Below, one piece after another: positions 1 through 11,700 of a stretch of DNA of 64,000 nucleotides. Both the position numbers and the translations under genes were made by a program. The first letter of the stretch is position 1. Each line of letters starts with the position of its first letter. The notes under the pieces are model-generated. The model searched no databases. It saw only the letters and a program-made list of their open reading frames with translations, and was not told the DNA's origin. Source of the DNA: Macrophomina tecta (Eukaryota; Ascomycota; Dothideomycetes; Botryosphaeriales; Botryosphaeriaceae). The stretch is taken from the NCBI GenBank assembly GCA_024180945.1, contig JAKSGN010000037.1, positions 1,493,501 through 1,557,500 of the forward strand. Reading direction: 5' to 3'.

Positions 1-1380
1 CAGATTAAAGGCGCCTACATCCTGTCCATAGACAGCGTCATCTCTTTTTCTTTTTCTTTTTATTTTAAGACATCAGTGCTGGCAATTAATTGATTAGATG
101 ACGCACAGTGTCTCAGCGACCGCCAAAGTAGAGCGCTCACCTTGATTTATCCTCTTAATCACTACGGCGGCGTAATAGTTTCGTAGGCGCGAGTGACTAT
201 AAGTCATAACCCATGGTGAGAAGCTGCGATAACACAACCGGTGATGACAATGGCGTGAGCAGAGAATGAGGTCCTTTTTTTTTTCATTTATTTTTCTCTA
301 CTTCTTCCAGGCTGCAACACACAGAGCTAAGTTTTGTCGTCTCGATGCAATCCATCACCCGCTGAAGACCCATCTTCACTCGCCCTCATGAGGATATTAC
401 GCCGCCGTAGTAATTAGGGCAAACCTAAGAAACTGTTTCCACAGTCATCTTTGCCATTCTTGCCGTCATTGTTATTCATACTGTTGTTCTCAGCATCACT
501 CCTGCAATCACAGTGTCATTTCTGCTGTCATCAATGACTTCTGCAATTTTATTTGGAAGATAGCGAAGTGAAGTGACATGGGCCTAGGTAATGCGTGATC
601 TTCGATATAATTACTAGTTGACTCCGCCTCGTTGGTGGTAAGCGAATGACCTATGGGTGAGAATTACTTACAAGCGGGCGATTGCGAGGCTCTGCATGCG
701 CTACTTCACTGTATTCATTCTACCACGAGAAATGATATGGCTGCTGTAGGCGCACACAGGGCTAGGGTTCCGTTATAACCCGCCATATCCAGCACTTTCA
801 ATACGAAACGCATCTATACTCTAGCACAATTCGCTGTCAGCATAGTTTCTACCCCGACCAAATTTTCAAGAGTCATTTCTCACCTAATAAAGGTGTCTAG
901 CACAAAAGGGAAATTACTCCACAGCTCGTAAAGCCTTGGGTTTCCGGGTGATTTATCACGCAGGCGCGAGCTAGCATGAGTCACTACAACGAGCAACATA
1001 AGCAAAGTTGCGCCCCACTAGGTAATCCGTTGGCGAGCGGCGCGAGAGAATAGAGGCCACCAATTGTGTATTGATGCCATCTACAGCGGTATATATAGAT
1101 GGACAGGTTGGGGTGTAGTATCCGAGGTAAACGAATGTCCGAGATAGTCGATATTTCTGAACAGAATACAGAAATCACGTAACGATAATGCTAATATTGG
1201 TAGTGACTGTTGACAGCTTCCGATTCCTGCTACCCCAGGTTGCTGTAAGCGTCGCATCACCCGTTAGGCTCTGTTCTCGCACATCTACCAACCTTTGGTA
1301 ACCTCTTCGCGCACAAAGGCAGAGATTCGTTGCACAGTTTTCGAGCAGGCTAGGGAAAGAGACCAGTCATAATCTCCCGT
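1..1380. other. Intergenic, no gene recognised
   Basis: No ORF of convincing length or family is visible on either strand. Short T-rich runs occur near 45-70 and 277-300, as is usual in fungal intergenic DNA. I see no transposon end or RNA gene. Confidence 0.5.
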
Positions 1381-1674
1381 TTAGTCCCTGTTGACGGCCT
1401 CCATTCGGTAATGGTTCCAGAAACGTTGGAGGGCCTTGGTGGCGATCTCGTTGCCGGTGTACTGCTGGCGGAAGTAGTTGAACAGGCCGAACTCGTAGCG
1501 CGTCAGGATGTAGTCGTTGGGCCGGGCGAGCAGCTTCGACCACACACTCTGCAGCTCGCGCTGAAGGAAGGAATAGACGGCCGGGTCGGCGCCAGACTCA
1601 TTCTCGCGCGCGAGCTCGAGAGCCCTCTGAAGGGTGAGGTCGCCGTGGCCGTTGAATACATCGCCGTTGCCCAT
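1381..1674 (-). CDS. Small conserved-looking fungal protein, function unknown
   Basis: A complete 97-residue ORF from ATG (1674) to TAG. The composition is that of a soluble helical protein: acidic N-terminus (MGNGDVFNGHGDLTLQRAL), then an aromatic-rich central stretch containing YILTRYEFGLFNYFRQ and a C-terminal RFWNHYRMEA. It has no signal peptide or membrane segment. It resembles small uncharacterised Pezizomycotina proteins, but that is from memory and untested. The antisense ORF over the same bases is low-complexity and is taken as its shadow. No intron is needed. The neighbours give no functional hint. Confidence 0.6.
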   Translation of the reverse strand: MGNGDVFNGHGDLTLQRALELARENESGADPAVYSFLQRELQSVWSKLLARPNDYILTRYEFGLFNYFRQQYTGNEIATKALQRFWNHYRMEAVNRD

Positions 1675-2622
1675 AGTTGGCTGCGCGTATATAGTACGTG
1701 GGTTGCTATGGAGCCAGGCGATGTTAGGCGGGGAAGGGCTAGGCCTTGGCGATAAAGAGCGCGAGCGGAGACGGCAGAGGAAAGGGCAATGTGATGGAGA
1801 GCAGCATGGCGAAAGTAGGTAGCGGGCCGACTATATTGTAAACTGCAAATGCTGGAGTTGGAGGAAAAATGAGAATAGGACCGACGTGGAGCGACAAGAC
1901 TGGGGTAGCACAAACGGCGCCGAGCCTCGAGAATTTCAGTTCGGCGCACCGGCCGTTACTTGGTGCGCGCGAGGCAAGCGAAGTTGAGCAGAGGCACCAA
2001 TATAGATCATCAGACGACCGAGAGCGTTTGGCGGGGAAGGTCCTTCACGCGCGGCGCTGACGCACGCCGCGATACCGCGCAGACGTCTATGCCGCTGCCT
2101 TGGCGGCGCTGCGGGGCTGCTCGCTTGTGCAGACGAGGAGAGCGCTCCCCAGCTCGCGGCGGACTGCATGGGCCGACGGGAAAGGGAAGCTGAGTGCGCC
2201 GCGAGCTAGCGACCGACTCGCCGTATTGCAACAGGGCGGGGACAGGCTTGGCAGTGAGATCCTTGGCTGGGGTTGGAACATGCCGGAGTTCAGGCGCGCA
2301 CGGCGCTGATGCGGCGCTGAATGGGAAGTTTAACCCTGACAAGACTGGCCATGCAAAGGACAAGCCGCCAGGCCCTGCCTTCTAGGATTTGCGACATCCC
2401 GTATCTTGACGCTCCTTACTACCACTTTCGCTCTTCAATTCACCGGCGTTATTGGAAATTAATAACGAAAGGACGATCCACTTTTCTATAGTTTGAATAA
2501 CATCCACAAAATTGAGGATTATGGCTAGTATCGGAGGCTACAACTACATCCCAAGAAACTCATGCATTCCTGACTGGCCTCTCAAGGATAATAACTGCGA
2601 AGGCCAAGTAGCCGATGAGAGC
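1675..2622. other. Intergenic, no gene recognised
   Basis: GC-rich DNA with many overlapping short ORFs on both strands, none showing a domain. It would include the promoter of the leftward 1381-1674 gene, but I identify no clear TATA or binding site. Confidence 0.4.
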
Positions 2623-3006
2623 TCAATATGTTCCGTTTGCCAGAGGGTGAGCCCTGCAGCTGCCTGCAAAGCTTGTGTTCTTGCATCGGCTCGATCCGGA
2701 TCGACCTGCAGTCGTAAATATGACAATCCTCACTGGCGGGACGGAGCGACAAACCAATTGCTGGAAATTGCCTTTTGGACCTGACTTCAATTCTTGTTTA
2801 CCTGGGGGCCTTGCCGGGTTGTGCAATTTATGCCATTTCCTGTTGACGGCATCCGAGGAACGATGACGGCCTTCCACCCTCTTGTCGTTGAATAGTCGCG
2901 CAATTTTCGGCCAGGTAAGGTTCGGGTGCGAGTCGCGTAGGTCAAGGAGTTCGCGCTCTTCGGATGCCGTCCAAATATCGCGCTTGGCTGCTGCTGTAGG
3001 CGCCAT
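2623..3006 (-). CDS. SANT/Myb-like DNA-binding domain protein
   Basis: The likely start is the ATG at 3006, giving about 127 residues; an upstream extension lacks domain character. Residues ~9-60 form a SANT/Myb-like module: RDIWTASEERELLDLRDSH, then LTWPKIARLFND, then a third helix ending NRKWHKL. The spaced Trp residues and the acidic first helix are family hallmarks. Such small single-SANT proteins are common in ascomycetes and are presumed nuclear. The segment after ~residue 65 looks non-conserved and may be frameshifted or read past an intron, so the C-terminus is uncertain. Target and function cannot be inferred. Confidence 0.55.
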   Translation of the reverse strand: MAPTAAAKRDIWTASEERELLDLRDSHPNLTWPKIARLFNDKRVEGRHRSSDAVNRKWHKLHNPARPPGKQELKSGPKGNFQQLVCRSVPPVRIVIFTTAGRSGSSRCKNTSFAGSCRAHPLANGTY

Positions 3007-4740
3007 GTCAGCTGTCGTTAACGTAGCAAGGCTTGGATGACTTTTCCTACATTTAAGTATGCACATGACTGCGGCGTAGTCAACGACATGACTCGCAAAT
3101 CCTCATAGCTCAGTCGTGGTTGCTAACCGTGCCGCACCGGACGCGATGGACTATTTTGGTCACGCGGATATGACCGTTTCTGTCCTAGACTGCTTGATTA
3201 AGTCGTTAGCTCCGTCCTATGGCCCCAGGGAGGCGACAGGGCCAGTGGCCGTCCCAGGAACAGCCACGGACCCGCCGGACGTTAAATAGCCAATCAATAA
3301 GTCGTTAGCTAGCGGATGCTTCTTTACGATAAGCTACCTGATGATACTTATATGTGTTCGTCACTGTAAACTTCACTACGTCTCTATCGCTTATCATGCA
3401 GAAGGTCAAAGGTGAGCAAGTCTTCTGACCGGCATTTTTTGTGGCAGATAGTAAACGAGATATTTCCAGAGGAGTTGCACTATGTTGCAAAGCTACCAGC
3501 TGCGATTCCAGCGCGCTATTCAGGAAAATATTCGTGCATGAAGGTGGGGGTTTTGCTGAAGCCACGACGCAGTATTTATGTGCTGACCACGTGCTACAAG
3601 GAACCCGGCTTTTCGCCGTACACATTCTGGTATTCGCGCACGTAGCGCTGTTTGTGACGTGCGGGTGGGGCGTTGGCGGCATTGCATGGAAGCATGGACG
3701 TGCAAGGTGCTGCGCTGCAGACCAGTGGTCAGGGGCTGTGCAGAGCGGAACCTGGCCGGCCCAGCATCGTCCCCGTATCCTACTGGCGGTCGCAGCAGAG
3801 CCAACGAGGCAAGACAACATGCTGATTGCGTTGCACAAAGTGTAAGCCGGCCGACGAGTAACGGGCGAATAGTGCGGCAGGCGCTGTGGAATGCCTGGCT
3901 CGCTGCTAGCCGAAAGTGCATTATGGTTCACCGAGCTCACCAGCCGCCAAAGGCGCGGACATTGAAAGAGTAGCGATAGACGGCTCTGCGCGGTTGAACA
4001 AACCGGCATTCAACTGGTGGGCTTCTAAGCGCGCGGTTACTTCGTTCCCATGTCCCATCACTAAATGCCGGTAATCCCCTGCGGCGCGGAACTGCTCCGT
4101 TTGCTTGTCTGCCGCACGCTCTACCCCTTCGGCGGAGGGCCATCCTAACTACCTGCGACCTGCGAGCTGCACTTAACGAATTCAATGTCTTCAACCCGCC
4201 CAGCCGTTCTCTCCGCACGCTCCCATCCACCTACCCCGAACATTCTGCCTGCTCATTGCTCATGTATCCATGCCTGTCACCAACGACCCGGCTAGCACCT
4301 CTAACTATCGATAACCAGTACGTCAGTACCGCCTTCTCGTCGTCCATCAACGGGGTCCGGTCAAACCTGGCAACCCCTCCAGGCCGAAGTTAGGCCGTCA
4401 CAGGTCGAGTTGGTACCACCAACATCCCACGCGACAACCCCCAAGTCGAGCTGGGTGATGAGGACGAGGATACGAGGAAAACGACGCGAGGGCAATGTTA
4501 TCGCCACGAGCCACTGGCGCCCACGAACACTGCCCGCCAAGGGAGCCATATATAAGAGAGTAAAGCCGTCATAAGAGAACATAAAATGCAGGGACGAAAA
4601 ACAGCTAAAAAAAAAAAAAAAAAAAAAGACATTTAGAAAATGTACGATTTGAGATAAGGTAATTTGTAACGAGATATCCCTAATAGTAAACAGAAAAATA
4701 GATGCTAAACATGCTTAAACCGTAACAGGTGCTTTTGATT
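3007..4740. other. Intergenic, no supported gene
   Basis: Several ORFs overlap here, the longest 3305-4009 on the minus strand, but none shows a domain. A run of 21 A residues lies at 4607-4627. I cannot tell whether it is a retroposon tail or chance. Confidence 0.4.
4607..4627 (+). repeat. Poly(A) run of 21
   Basis: An uninterrupted stretch of 21 A. No coding sequence ends just upstream and no duplicated flank is evident, so it is recorded only as a homopolymer. Confidence 0.9.
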
Positions 4741-5157
4741 AATTCTGGGTTAATGTCTTGCTCGTCGACCCAAGAGTCCTCCTCTTCTTCATACCCTAGC
4801 CATCGAACCAGGTACTAGGTGATCGACTTCCCGGAGCTTCTTCGAATGCGCTTCTGAAGCAGATGGTCGACGAAGTACTGATTATCTTCTGTATCCACAG
4901 CGGGAGGGTGATGTGCAGTCTAAGTAGCACTTCGTGGCTCAATTGTGTGCGCATGCGTTTGGGAGTCTTTGGGGAGTGCAGGTAACTGCGAAGGTCGGGA
5001 GCGCTTCTTCTGCGGAGTATTCCGGTTCCAAGTCAAGAGATGGTGTGTTCCGAAGCGTCGCGTATTCATCTCTCTGCTCCTTCGGAAGACGGCTGACAAA
5101 GTCAGTTCCATCTCGCTTTGGAGATTGAGTGTGTCCTGAATCAGCCTTTTCGTTCAA
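4741..5157 (-). pseudogene. Chromodomain-bearing relic, probably retroelement-derived
   Basis: Read leftward, 4890-4741 encodes a chromodomain-like core: YFVDHLLQKRIRR, then YLVRWLGYEEEEDSWVDEQD. This matches the family pattern of a basic strand, YLVKWxGY and an acid-rich turn with Trp. An in-frame TAG sits just before YLVRW. CAG to TAG there would be the CpA to TpA change expected from RIP. The upstream ORF to 5157 (Pro/Ser/Lys-rich) may be the linker of the same protein. Chromodomains are common at the C-terminus of Ty3/gypsy integrases, but no integrase core is visible. The MULE starting at 5216 may have truncated it. Confidence 0.45.
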
Positions 5158-5215
5158 ACGTTCATCAGCGTTAAACTAACGTGTTAGAATATCACGTGTT
5201 TGTATGTAGTTAAAT

Positions 5216-5394
5216 CGGCAAATTACGAACATACCACTTCTTGGCGTAATAATTTCCATCTACCACTGTATTGAATACACTACCACACACGTGACCTCGG
5301 CTCGAAAAATTACCCAAATGCCACTGTTTCTATCCCAGATGCCACCGTTTTATTAGTGGGCTTCACGCCTCCCCCAGACATTCTCGGACAGCAG
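5216..5394 (+). repeat. MULE copy 1 left TIR
   Basis: Inverted counterpart of 8271-8470. It begins CGGCAAATTACGAACATACC and ends near ACATTCTCGGACAGC. It is slightly shorter than the right TIR because one internal copy of a GCCACCGTTTC-type motif is missing. Confidence 0.85.
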
Positions 5395-5638
5395 ACAAAA
5401 GAGTTTTATATAAAAGGAGAGTCTGTATTATGATATCGTTGTTTTTGGTGTTGGGTGGTAGGACTTCTTGTTATTCGCGTTAGATTTAGCGGCCCGCTAA
5501 ACCGCAAGGCTTATAACGCGTCCAACGCGATTAAAGAGTGGACGCGTTCTGACGCGAATACTAAGACTTCCTCCCACCCAACACATACACCCCCTCCCCC
5601 CCCCCCCAACACAAAAAAAAAAAGGACAGTTGACTACG

Positions 5639-7839
5639 ATGGCAGCCTTCCACAATTTGCCCGATACTCTATTCCTCGGACAGACATTCGCATTAATCGA
5701 TGAAGTAAAGTCGGTTCTTCACGTTATAGTAACCCAGAGGCTTTTCTTTAGAGTAACCTCCAGCGATCAGACGAGATTCCACGCCATTTGCCGCTCGAGC
5801 GAGGAAACTGGATGCAAATTCTTCCTCCGGATCGCTTATATGAATCGATCCGATTAATTTGAGCGTCGGAAATTGATCCCTCACACCTGCGATCTTAGCT
5901 CCCATTAGGATTGGAGAGCGTTAAGATCTGCAAAGCTTATTGCCTACCGACACGGAGATATGGTTAAGAGCGACTTTCGAACGAGGCCACGCCAGATCTA
6001 GACTGCTGAAAGACTTCAGCACTTAAATCAGATATCGTACCTATAAGCGTGGCGCGTAAAGAAGGAGATCGAAAAGAGTACCTTTGTGGATAAGACGAAG
6101 TTCTTCCAGCTCATCCTCTCGTTCCTTGAGGCAATTACGGATGGCAGGCTTGATATAGATACGGATCTGGATAACGACGGAAACTATGCTACTTCGGGGG
6201 CGAACGCTGCTATCTCAAGGAGTGATGATGGAACCTTCTAATGGTGCTATGTGGCGCTAAGAGCTTGTATTCATGTATTTTGGCACTCCCGATAGTTTAT
6301 CTGTGTTGATGGTGCCTATATGAAGTTAGATAAGAACCTGGTTCTTGTTCTTATAATACTGGACGCCAACGAGGAGATCCTACTATTGATGCGGGGATTC
6401 GCTAGAAACGAGTCTAAAGAGTCGTGGCTCGGCTTTCTGCATGGTTTTACGGAATACTTTCTGGACAACCTCGATACTACCGAGAAAGAACGTGACGATT
6501 TCGAGCACCTTATAATCGTTAGCGATCGAGTAAAAGGTCTAGTTCTAGCTATTGCGGAGGTTCTCCTAAAAGCTTTCTATTATTACTGCACGCAACATCT
6601 TGCCGAGAATGTTGGAAATGAATTTGGAAGAAAAATTGAGAGGATATTTAGAGCTGCTTGTCTGGTCGAGACTAAGGCTAAATTTAAAGCTTTTTTTGAC
6701 TAGATCGAGTCTCTTTCTGCTCCTGCACGTTACTATCTGGACTATATCGATATAAAGTACTACGTAACATTATATGCGCTACTGGTCGATTTCCCACGGT
6801 TTGGTCAAATATGTTCCAATATTTCCGAGTTAATAAATAGCGCACGGATGGTAAGTGAACCTGTTAGAGAGCCTATTATTCTATTCGGACTAAGATTAAG
6901 CTATAGGAGGCTCGTAACTTACCGATTCTCTATTTACTTTATTATATATGGACATATATGATGTCGAAGTTCTACGAAAGACGTTATAAACCCCAGAAAG
7001 ATGAGGTGTATACCAACTATGCCATGGCATATTTCCGGAAAGAGCTCGAGGAGAGCAGTCAGTACCTTGTGACTCCTCAAGAGCGCGAGAACATGGTAGC
7101 TCTGGTATACCGAGCAAACCCAGGGGATCGGAGCACTCGTCTCGTTCAGCTCAAAGCACAGAAATGTTCTTGTCTTGCTTTCCAGGATCACAAAATTCCA
7201 TACAGACATGCGATTGCTATCTATCGGTTCTTCAATGCCAGACCCAAGAATTATATTGCCAAGTTCTACGAGATATCTGAGTATCGTGAACAGTATAAGT
7301 ACACTCTGTTACCGGTTTTACTGGACGATCTCGAACCTGACGGCGTTACAAAGCCACCTCCTGACGCTCTCTCGCGAGGTCGCCCAGTCCAGAAAAGGAT
7401 GAAGCGAAGGACGCGGGAGACAGAGGCCCGGAGGCTTGGAAATCTAGCATCATCAAGCGGTCGGAAGGAGCAACAGGATGAGGCTCGAAACCGGTATCAA
7501 TCAAGCGTAACATATTTCCAACAACACCCGGATACATCAGATCGTCCTAGTCAGATTAGACCTATCCAGCGCCGTCCCGAACAGACTATATCTAATCAAG
7601 GGGTATCATCTCAACTTCCTGATCAAACCGTATCCAGCCCATCTTTGATTTCCCAACCGCCGGACTTAGGAGAGCACGGTACCTTATGGCAACGGATCAG
7701 AGCTATACAAGCGAGCCTCACAGAAATCGAGGCAATAAGACAACGCCACCAGGCTCAGGGAGTTGGAGCTGCTAGGCAAGCAGTAAACGGGAACAGGAAC
7801 AACGGACACGATCAACCTCATATAGCACAAGGCATCTAA
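5639..7839 (+). pseudogene. MULE transposase, broken
   Basis: The frame starts MAAFHNLPDTLFLGQTF (ATG 5639), an N-terminal FAR1/MULE DNA-binding region with the Cys/His positions SSEETGCKFFL. Stops follow at positions where copy 2 (37177-) reads through. ORF 6320-6703 carries the MULE transposase core, including VSDRVKGLVLAI and YYYCTQHLAENVGNEF. ORF 6958-7839 carries a SWIM-like zinc finger, KCSCLAFQDHKIPYRHAIA, in which the third Cys is Tyr, then a Gln/Arg-rich tail. A basic Ser-rich ORF at 7902-8192 ending KRARTDQS may be the displaced C-terminus. Several stops are consistent with CAA/CAG to TAA/TAG. Non-functional. Confidence 0.85.
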
Positions 7840-8270
7840 AACGGAAGCAGAACATTCAGCCTTACAATCCCCATCCCCTGAACCGCCAGTCTCCCAGCCA
7901 ATTGTATACCAGCAGCTACGGCCAGACGTGGATGAACAGCAGCAGCAGCTCTCAAGTAGATCTAGCCGCTTCACGAGTCACTTACATTGATTCCACTGTT
8001 ACGAACAATACCTTTACATTCGGGACATCTAGATCTGTTCCAAATATCACCATTAACGTCACATCATGTCCACCAGGTGAAGACAAAAGACCAATGGCAA
8101 GTGGAAATGAAGAGGAGAGTAATGCCCAAAGCGAAGAGCCTCCAGCCCTGTCAACGCGATCAAGAAAAAGAGCTCGAACGGACCAATCGTGAGACTACGG
8201 ATAGAGATTTAGATCTATCATGATACAATCTTTGATCTTTTCCTTTATGTAAAACTACTGCTGCTTTTGT

Positions 8271-8470
8271 CCGCTGTCCGAGAATGTCTGGCGGAGCGCG
8301 AAGCCCACTAATAAAACGGTGGCATTTGGGACAGAAACGGTGGCGCCTGGGATAGAAACAGTGGCATTTGGGTAATTTTTCGAGCCGAGGTCACGTGTGT
8401 AGTAGTGTATTCAATACAGTGGTAGATGGGAAATTATTACGCCAAGAAGTGGTATGTTCGTGATTTGCCG
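8271..8470 (-). repeat. MULE copy 1 right TIR
   Basis: On the minus strand it starts CGGCAAATCACGAACATACC and parallels the left TIR for its whole length. It holds two adjacent GCCACCGTTTY motifs where the left TIR has one. Confidence 0.85.
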
Positions 8471-8769
8471 CAAATTCAATTGACGGCCGGGCGGGGCGGC
8501 CCGCAACGGCCCAAGCACTGCCTTCAGCCCGAACCCGACGCATCATATACCGTAATGAGATAAGCCGCGGTCAAGCCAAGACAGTAAGCGCTGGTGACAC
8601 CTCGTTTCTGTCCTCTTCGCTGTAGAGGCTGCGCCACAACACCTCTACCACCACACGATCCATTTGTCCCATACTTCATTCCCGTCTCCTGCATTGCACC
8701 CCTGTGGCCGAAGCGTCTCGGCCATCCTCCCATGCTATGGGGCGTTTCAAATGATGGGTTAAAGCTAAG

Positions 8770-11700
8770 TTGGGCAGACAGGAACCGCCCGCCAGCACTG
8801 CGCAGGCCTGCCCCACACCTGGGGTCGTGCTGCGCGACTCGGTCTCGGCCCAGCCGCGCCCTGTGAGGCGAAGCTCCTCATCCACTCTGCCGCCGGATAA
8901 GGGCATCGCAAGCTCTCAGCTTCCCACATCGACATCTTCTGGCAAGGCGAACGCGGCAACAGCCCCGCTAGTTGAAGCATCTTCTACCCCACGCGCAGGC
9001 CGCGTCTGATTATGCCGCTCCTCCATACAGCTTACCAACAGCGACTGTGGAATCAAGCATACGACCAGGCGAAAGCAAACGACTCGAAAACCGTCGATGC
9101 TTATGAAAAATTTCTGTCCGCTCGATACAGCGAAAAAGACGACTCTACAAACGTTACGACGCAGCAGAATTGCATCGAAAGAAACCCAGACAAGCGACGG
9201 GAGCAGATGCAAAAGCTCCTCCAAGACGGTTTGAAGAGAATAGCGGAGGAGGAAAATATGAAGCAAGGCATGGAAAGCGGCATCCAGGCCGTCTTGGCTG
9301 TCAAGGAAGTCGTGGACAAGGCGGTCCAAGCGTCGTCAGAGGCGGCTCTTGCCTGGGTCGGGGTGTGCTTTGCGCTCGAGGTTGGTACTGCTGTCGTTGA
9401 GAGAGGCGTCTGGCGCTAACGAGCTGGTGTCAAGATCCTTATGAACCCACTCACCGAGGCGAGTTCTAACCGGCAAGGAATCGCCTATGTCGTGTCAAGG
9501 ATGGTGTTGGATCAATCACGTGTTTCAAGGTCTCCTTATTATCACACCACATCGCTTAGCTACAATCACTCGTATAAGAGGCGGTCGGGTCACCAACCCT
9601 CTTCCTCTTCATGCCAATCAATGCCTTTCACTACTGAATAAGCTGTCACCTCACTTGTTCCAACAGATGGACTGGTACTTGAATCTATCCGACCTGCTAC
9701 TAAACGAGAACATTGAGGCGCACTCGCAAAGCTTGCGGGGCAAGCTCGAGAAGATCATCACCCAGCTCTATGCAAAGCTGTTGCTGTACCAGATGAAGGG
9801 CGTGTGCTACTATCACCGCGGCCGGTTTGCGGTGTTGGTGGGGGACCTGGTCAAGCATTACAACTGGGACGGCGAGCTGAGCGACATAAAAACTGCAGAA
9901 GCGGCTGTGCAACAGGACTTGGACCAGTATAATACGCAATCGATCCGGACTCGGCTTAGCGATATCGCGAAGACAGCCAAGTCGCAGAATGCCAAGCTCG
10001 ACAGCATCAGCTCAGCTATTCATGAACAGACAAAGCAGCAGAAGACGATGCACGAGACCAGCGAAGACCACAAGTGTCTGAGAGACCTGCGCGCCACTCA
10101 TCCTCGAGATGACAAGAAGCGTATTGAAGACCTCAAAGGCGGCCTACTCAAGGACTCGTACAGGTGGATTCTTGGAAATTCTGACTTCCAAAAATGGCAT
10201 GATGGCCCGCAGAGCCGGCTGCTGTGGGTCAAGGCCGATCCTGGCAAGGCTAAGACGATGCTGCTATGTGGAATTATCGACGAGTTAGAGAAGTCGAATA
10301 CGCCAGGTCTTCTAGCATACTTCTTCTGCCAGGCCACAGACTTGCGCATCAACAGCGCCACGGCTGTGCTACGAGGTTTGGTGTACTTGCTGGTCGAGCA
10401 GCAGCCATCACTGATCTCGCATGTTCGGGAGAAGTACGACCGCGCCTGTCAAGGGCTCTTCAAAAATACAAACGCATGGGTCGCCTTGTCGGGGATCTTT
10501 ACGGGCATTCTGCAGGACGCAGAGCTGAAAAACACTTGATTATCGACGCGCTCGATGAGTGCACCACAGACTTGCCGAAGCTACTGGACTTCATCGCTAA
10601 GAACTCGTCGGTGTCCCCACGCGTCAAGTGGATCGTCTCGAGCCGTAATTGGCCGGATATCGAGGAACATCTACGGCAGGCCGGTGATAAGGTGAAGCTG
10701 AGCCTCGAGCTTAACGAAGAGTCAATCTCGGCAGCCGTCAGCACATTCATCGAAGACAGGGTGTCTGGGCTCGCGCGGCGGAAGGGCTACGATGAGAGGA
10801 CTCGAGATGATGTGCTGAAGTATCTAGCGTCGCATGCGAGCGACACCTTTCTCTGGGTAGCATTGGTGTGCAAGAACCTTGAAAACGTTCCACGCCGGAA
10901 CGTCATGAAGAAGTTAAACAACTTTCCACCTGGGCTTGACGATCTATACACGCAGATGATGCGACAGATCAGTAACTCGGACGACGCTAATGTCTGCAAG
11001 CGGATACTGGCTTCGATCGCGATCGTCTACCGGCCAATCACGACGAAAGAGATGGCTTCACTTATTCAGCAGCTCGAAGACATAGCTGACGACCGGGAAT
11101 CGATTCAGGAGATTATCAGCTCTTGTGGTTCATTTCTTACTTTGCGAGAGGAGATCGTCTACTTTGTGCATCAACCGGCAAAGGATTTTCTCTTGACAAA
11201 ACCATCCAAGGAGACACCCAAAGGGGCATTCGATGAGGTATTCCCATCTGGAACGTCAGACGTCCATTCCGCCTTTTTTTCTGCATCCCTCCAAACGATG
11301 TCTAGAACATTACGTCGAGACATGTACGACCTGAGAGCGTTGGGGTATCCTGCTGAGCAGGTCAGCCAGCCGGATCCAGACCCGTTAGCAGCGTCGCGCT
11401 ACGCGTGTTTCTACTGGATCGATCATCTCCACGATTCGCACCCAAACCCTTCATCTGAACGCGCAACAACTCTCCGGGACGGAGGCTCTGTTGACACATT
11501 TCTAAGGCAGAAATGTCTCTACTGGCTGGAAAGTCTTAGCCTTTGCAAGGACACGTCCAAGGGGGGTCGATTCTATGGCGAAACTGGAGGCGTTGGTCCA
11601 GGTATATTCTAAACAGGCCATGTACTTACATGTAGTAAAAGCTAACATACATCAGGGAAGTTCAGATGCAGTTGCACTGAGCAAGCTTGTCCAAGTTGCT

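Larger units (their letters stand above)
5216..8470 (+). mobile_element. MULE (Mutator-like) DNA transposon, copy 1, decayed
   Basis: An element of about 3.25 kb bounded by long terminal inverted repeats (5216-5394 and 8271-8470). The two ends share blocks such as ATACCACTTCTTGGCGTAAT and CGTGACCTCGGCTCGAAAAA. Between them lies a broken MULE transposase reading rightward. No 8-10 bp target-site duplication is recognisable next to CGGCAAAT/ATTTGCCG, so the flanks may have eroded. A second, truncated copy lies at 36822-37608. Confidence 0.85.

Noticed and set aside
3305..4009. Minus-strand ORF of 234 codons
   Set aside because: No domain, low-complexity Cys/Ser/Ala composition, competing open frames on both strands, and no good splice signals.
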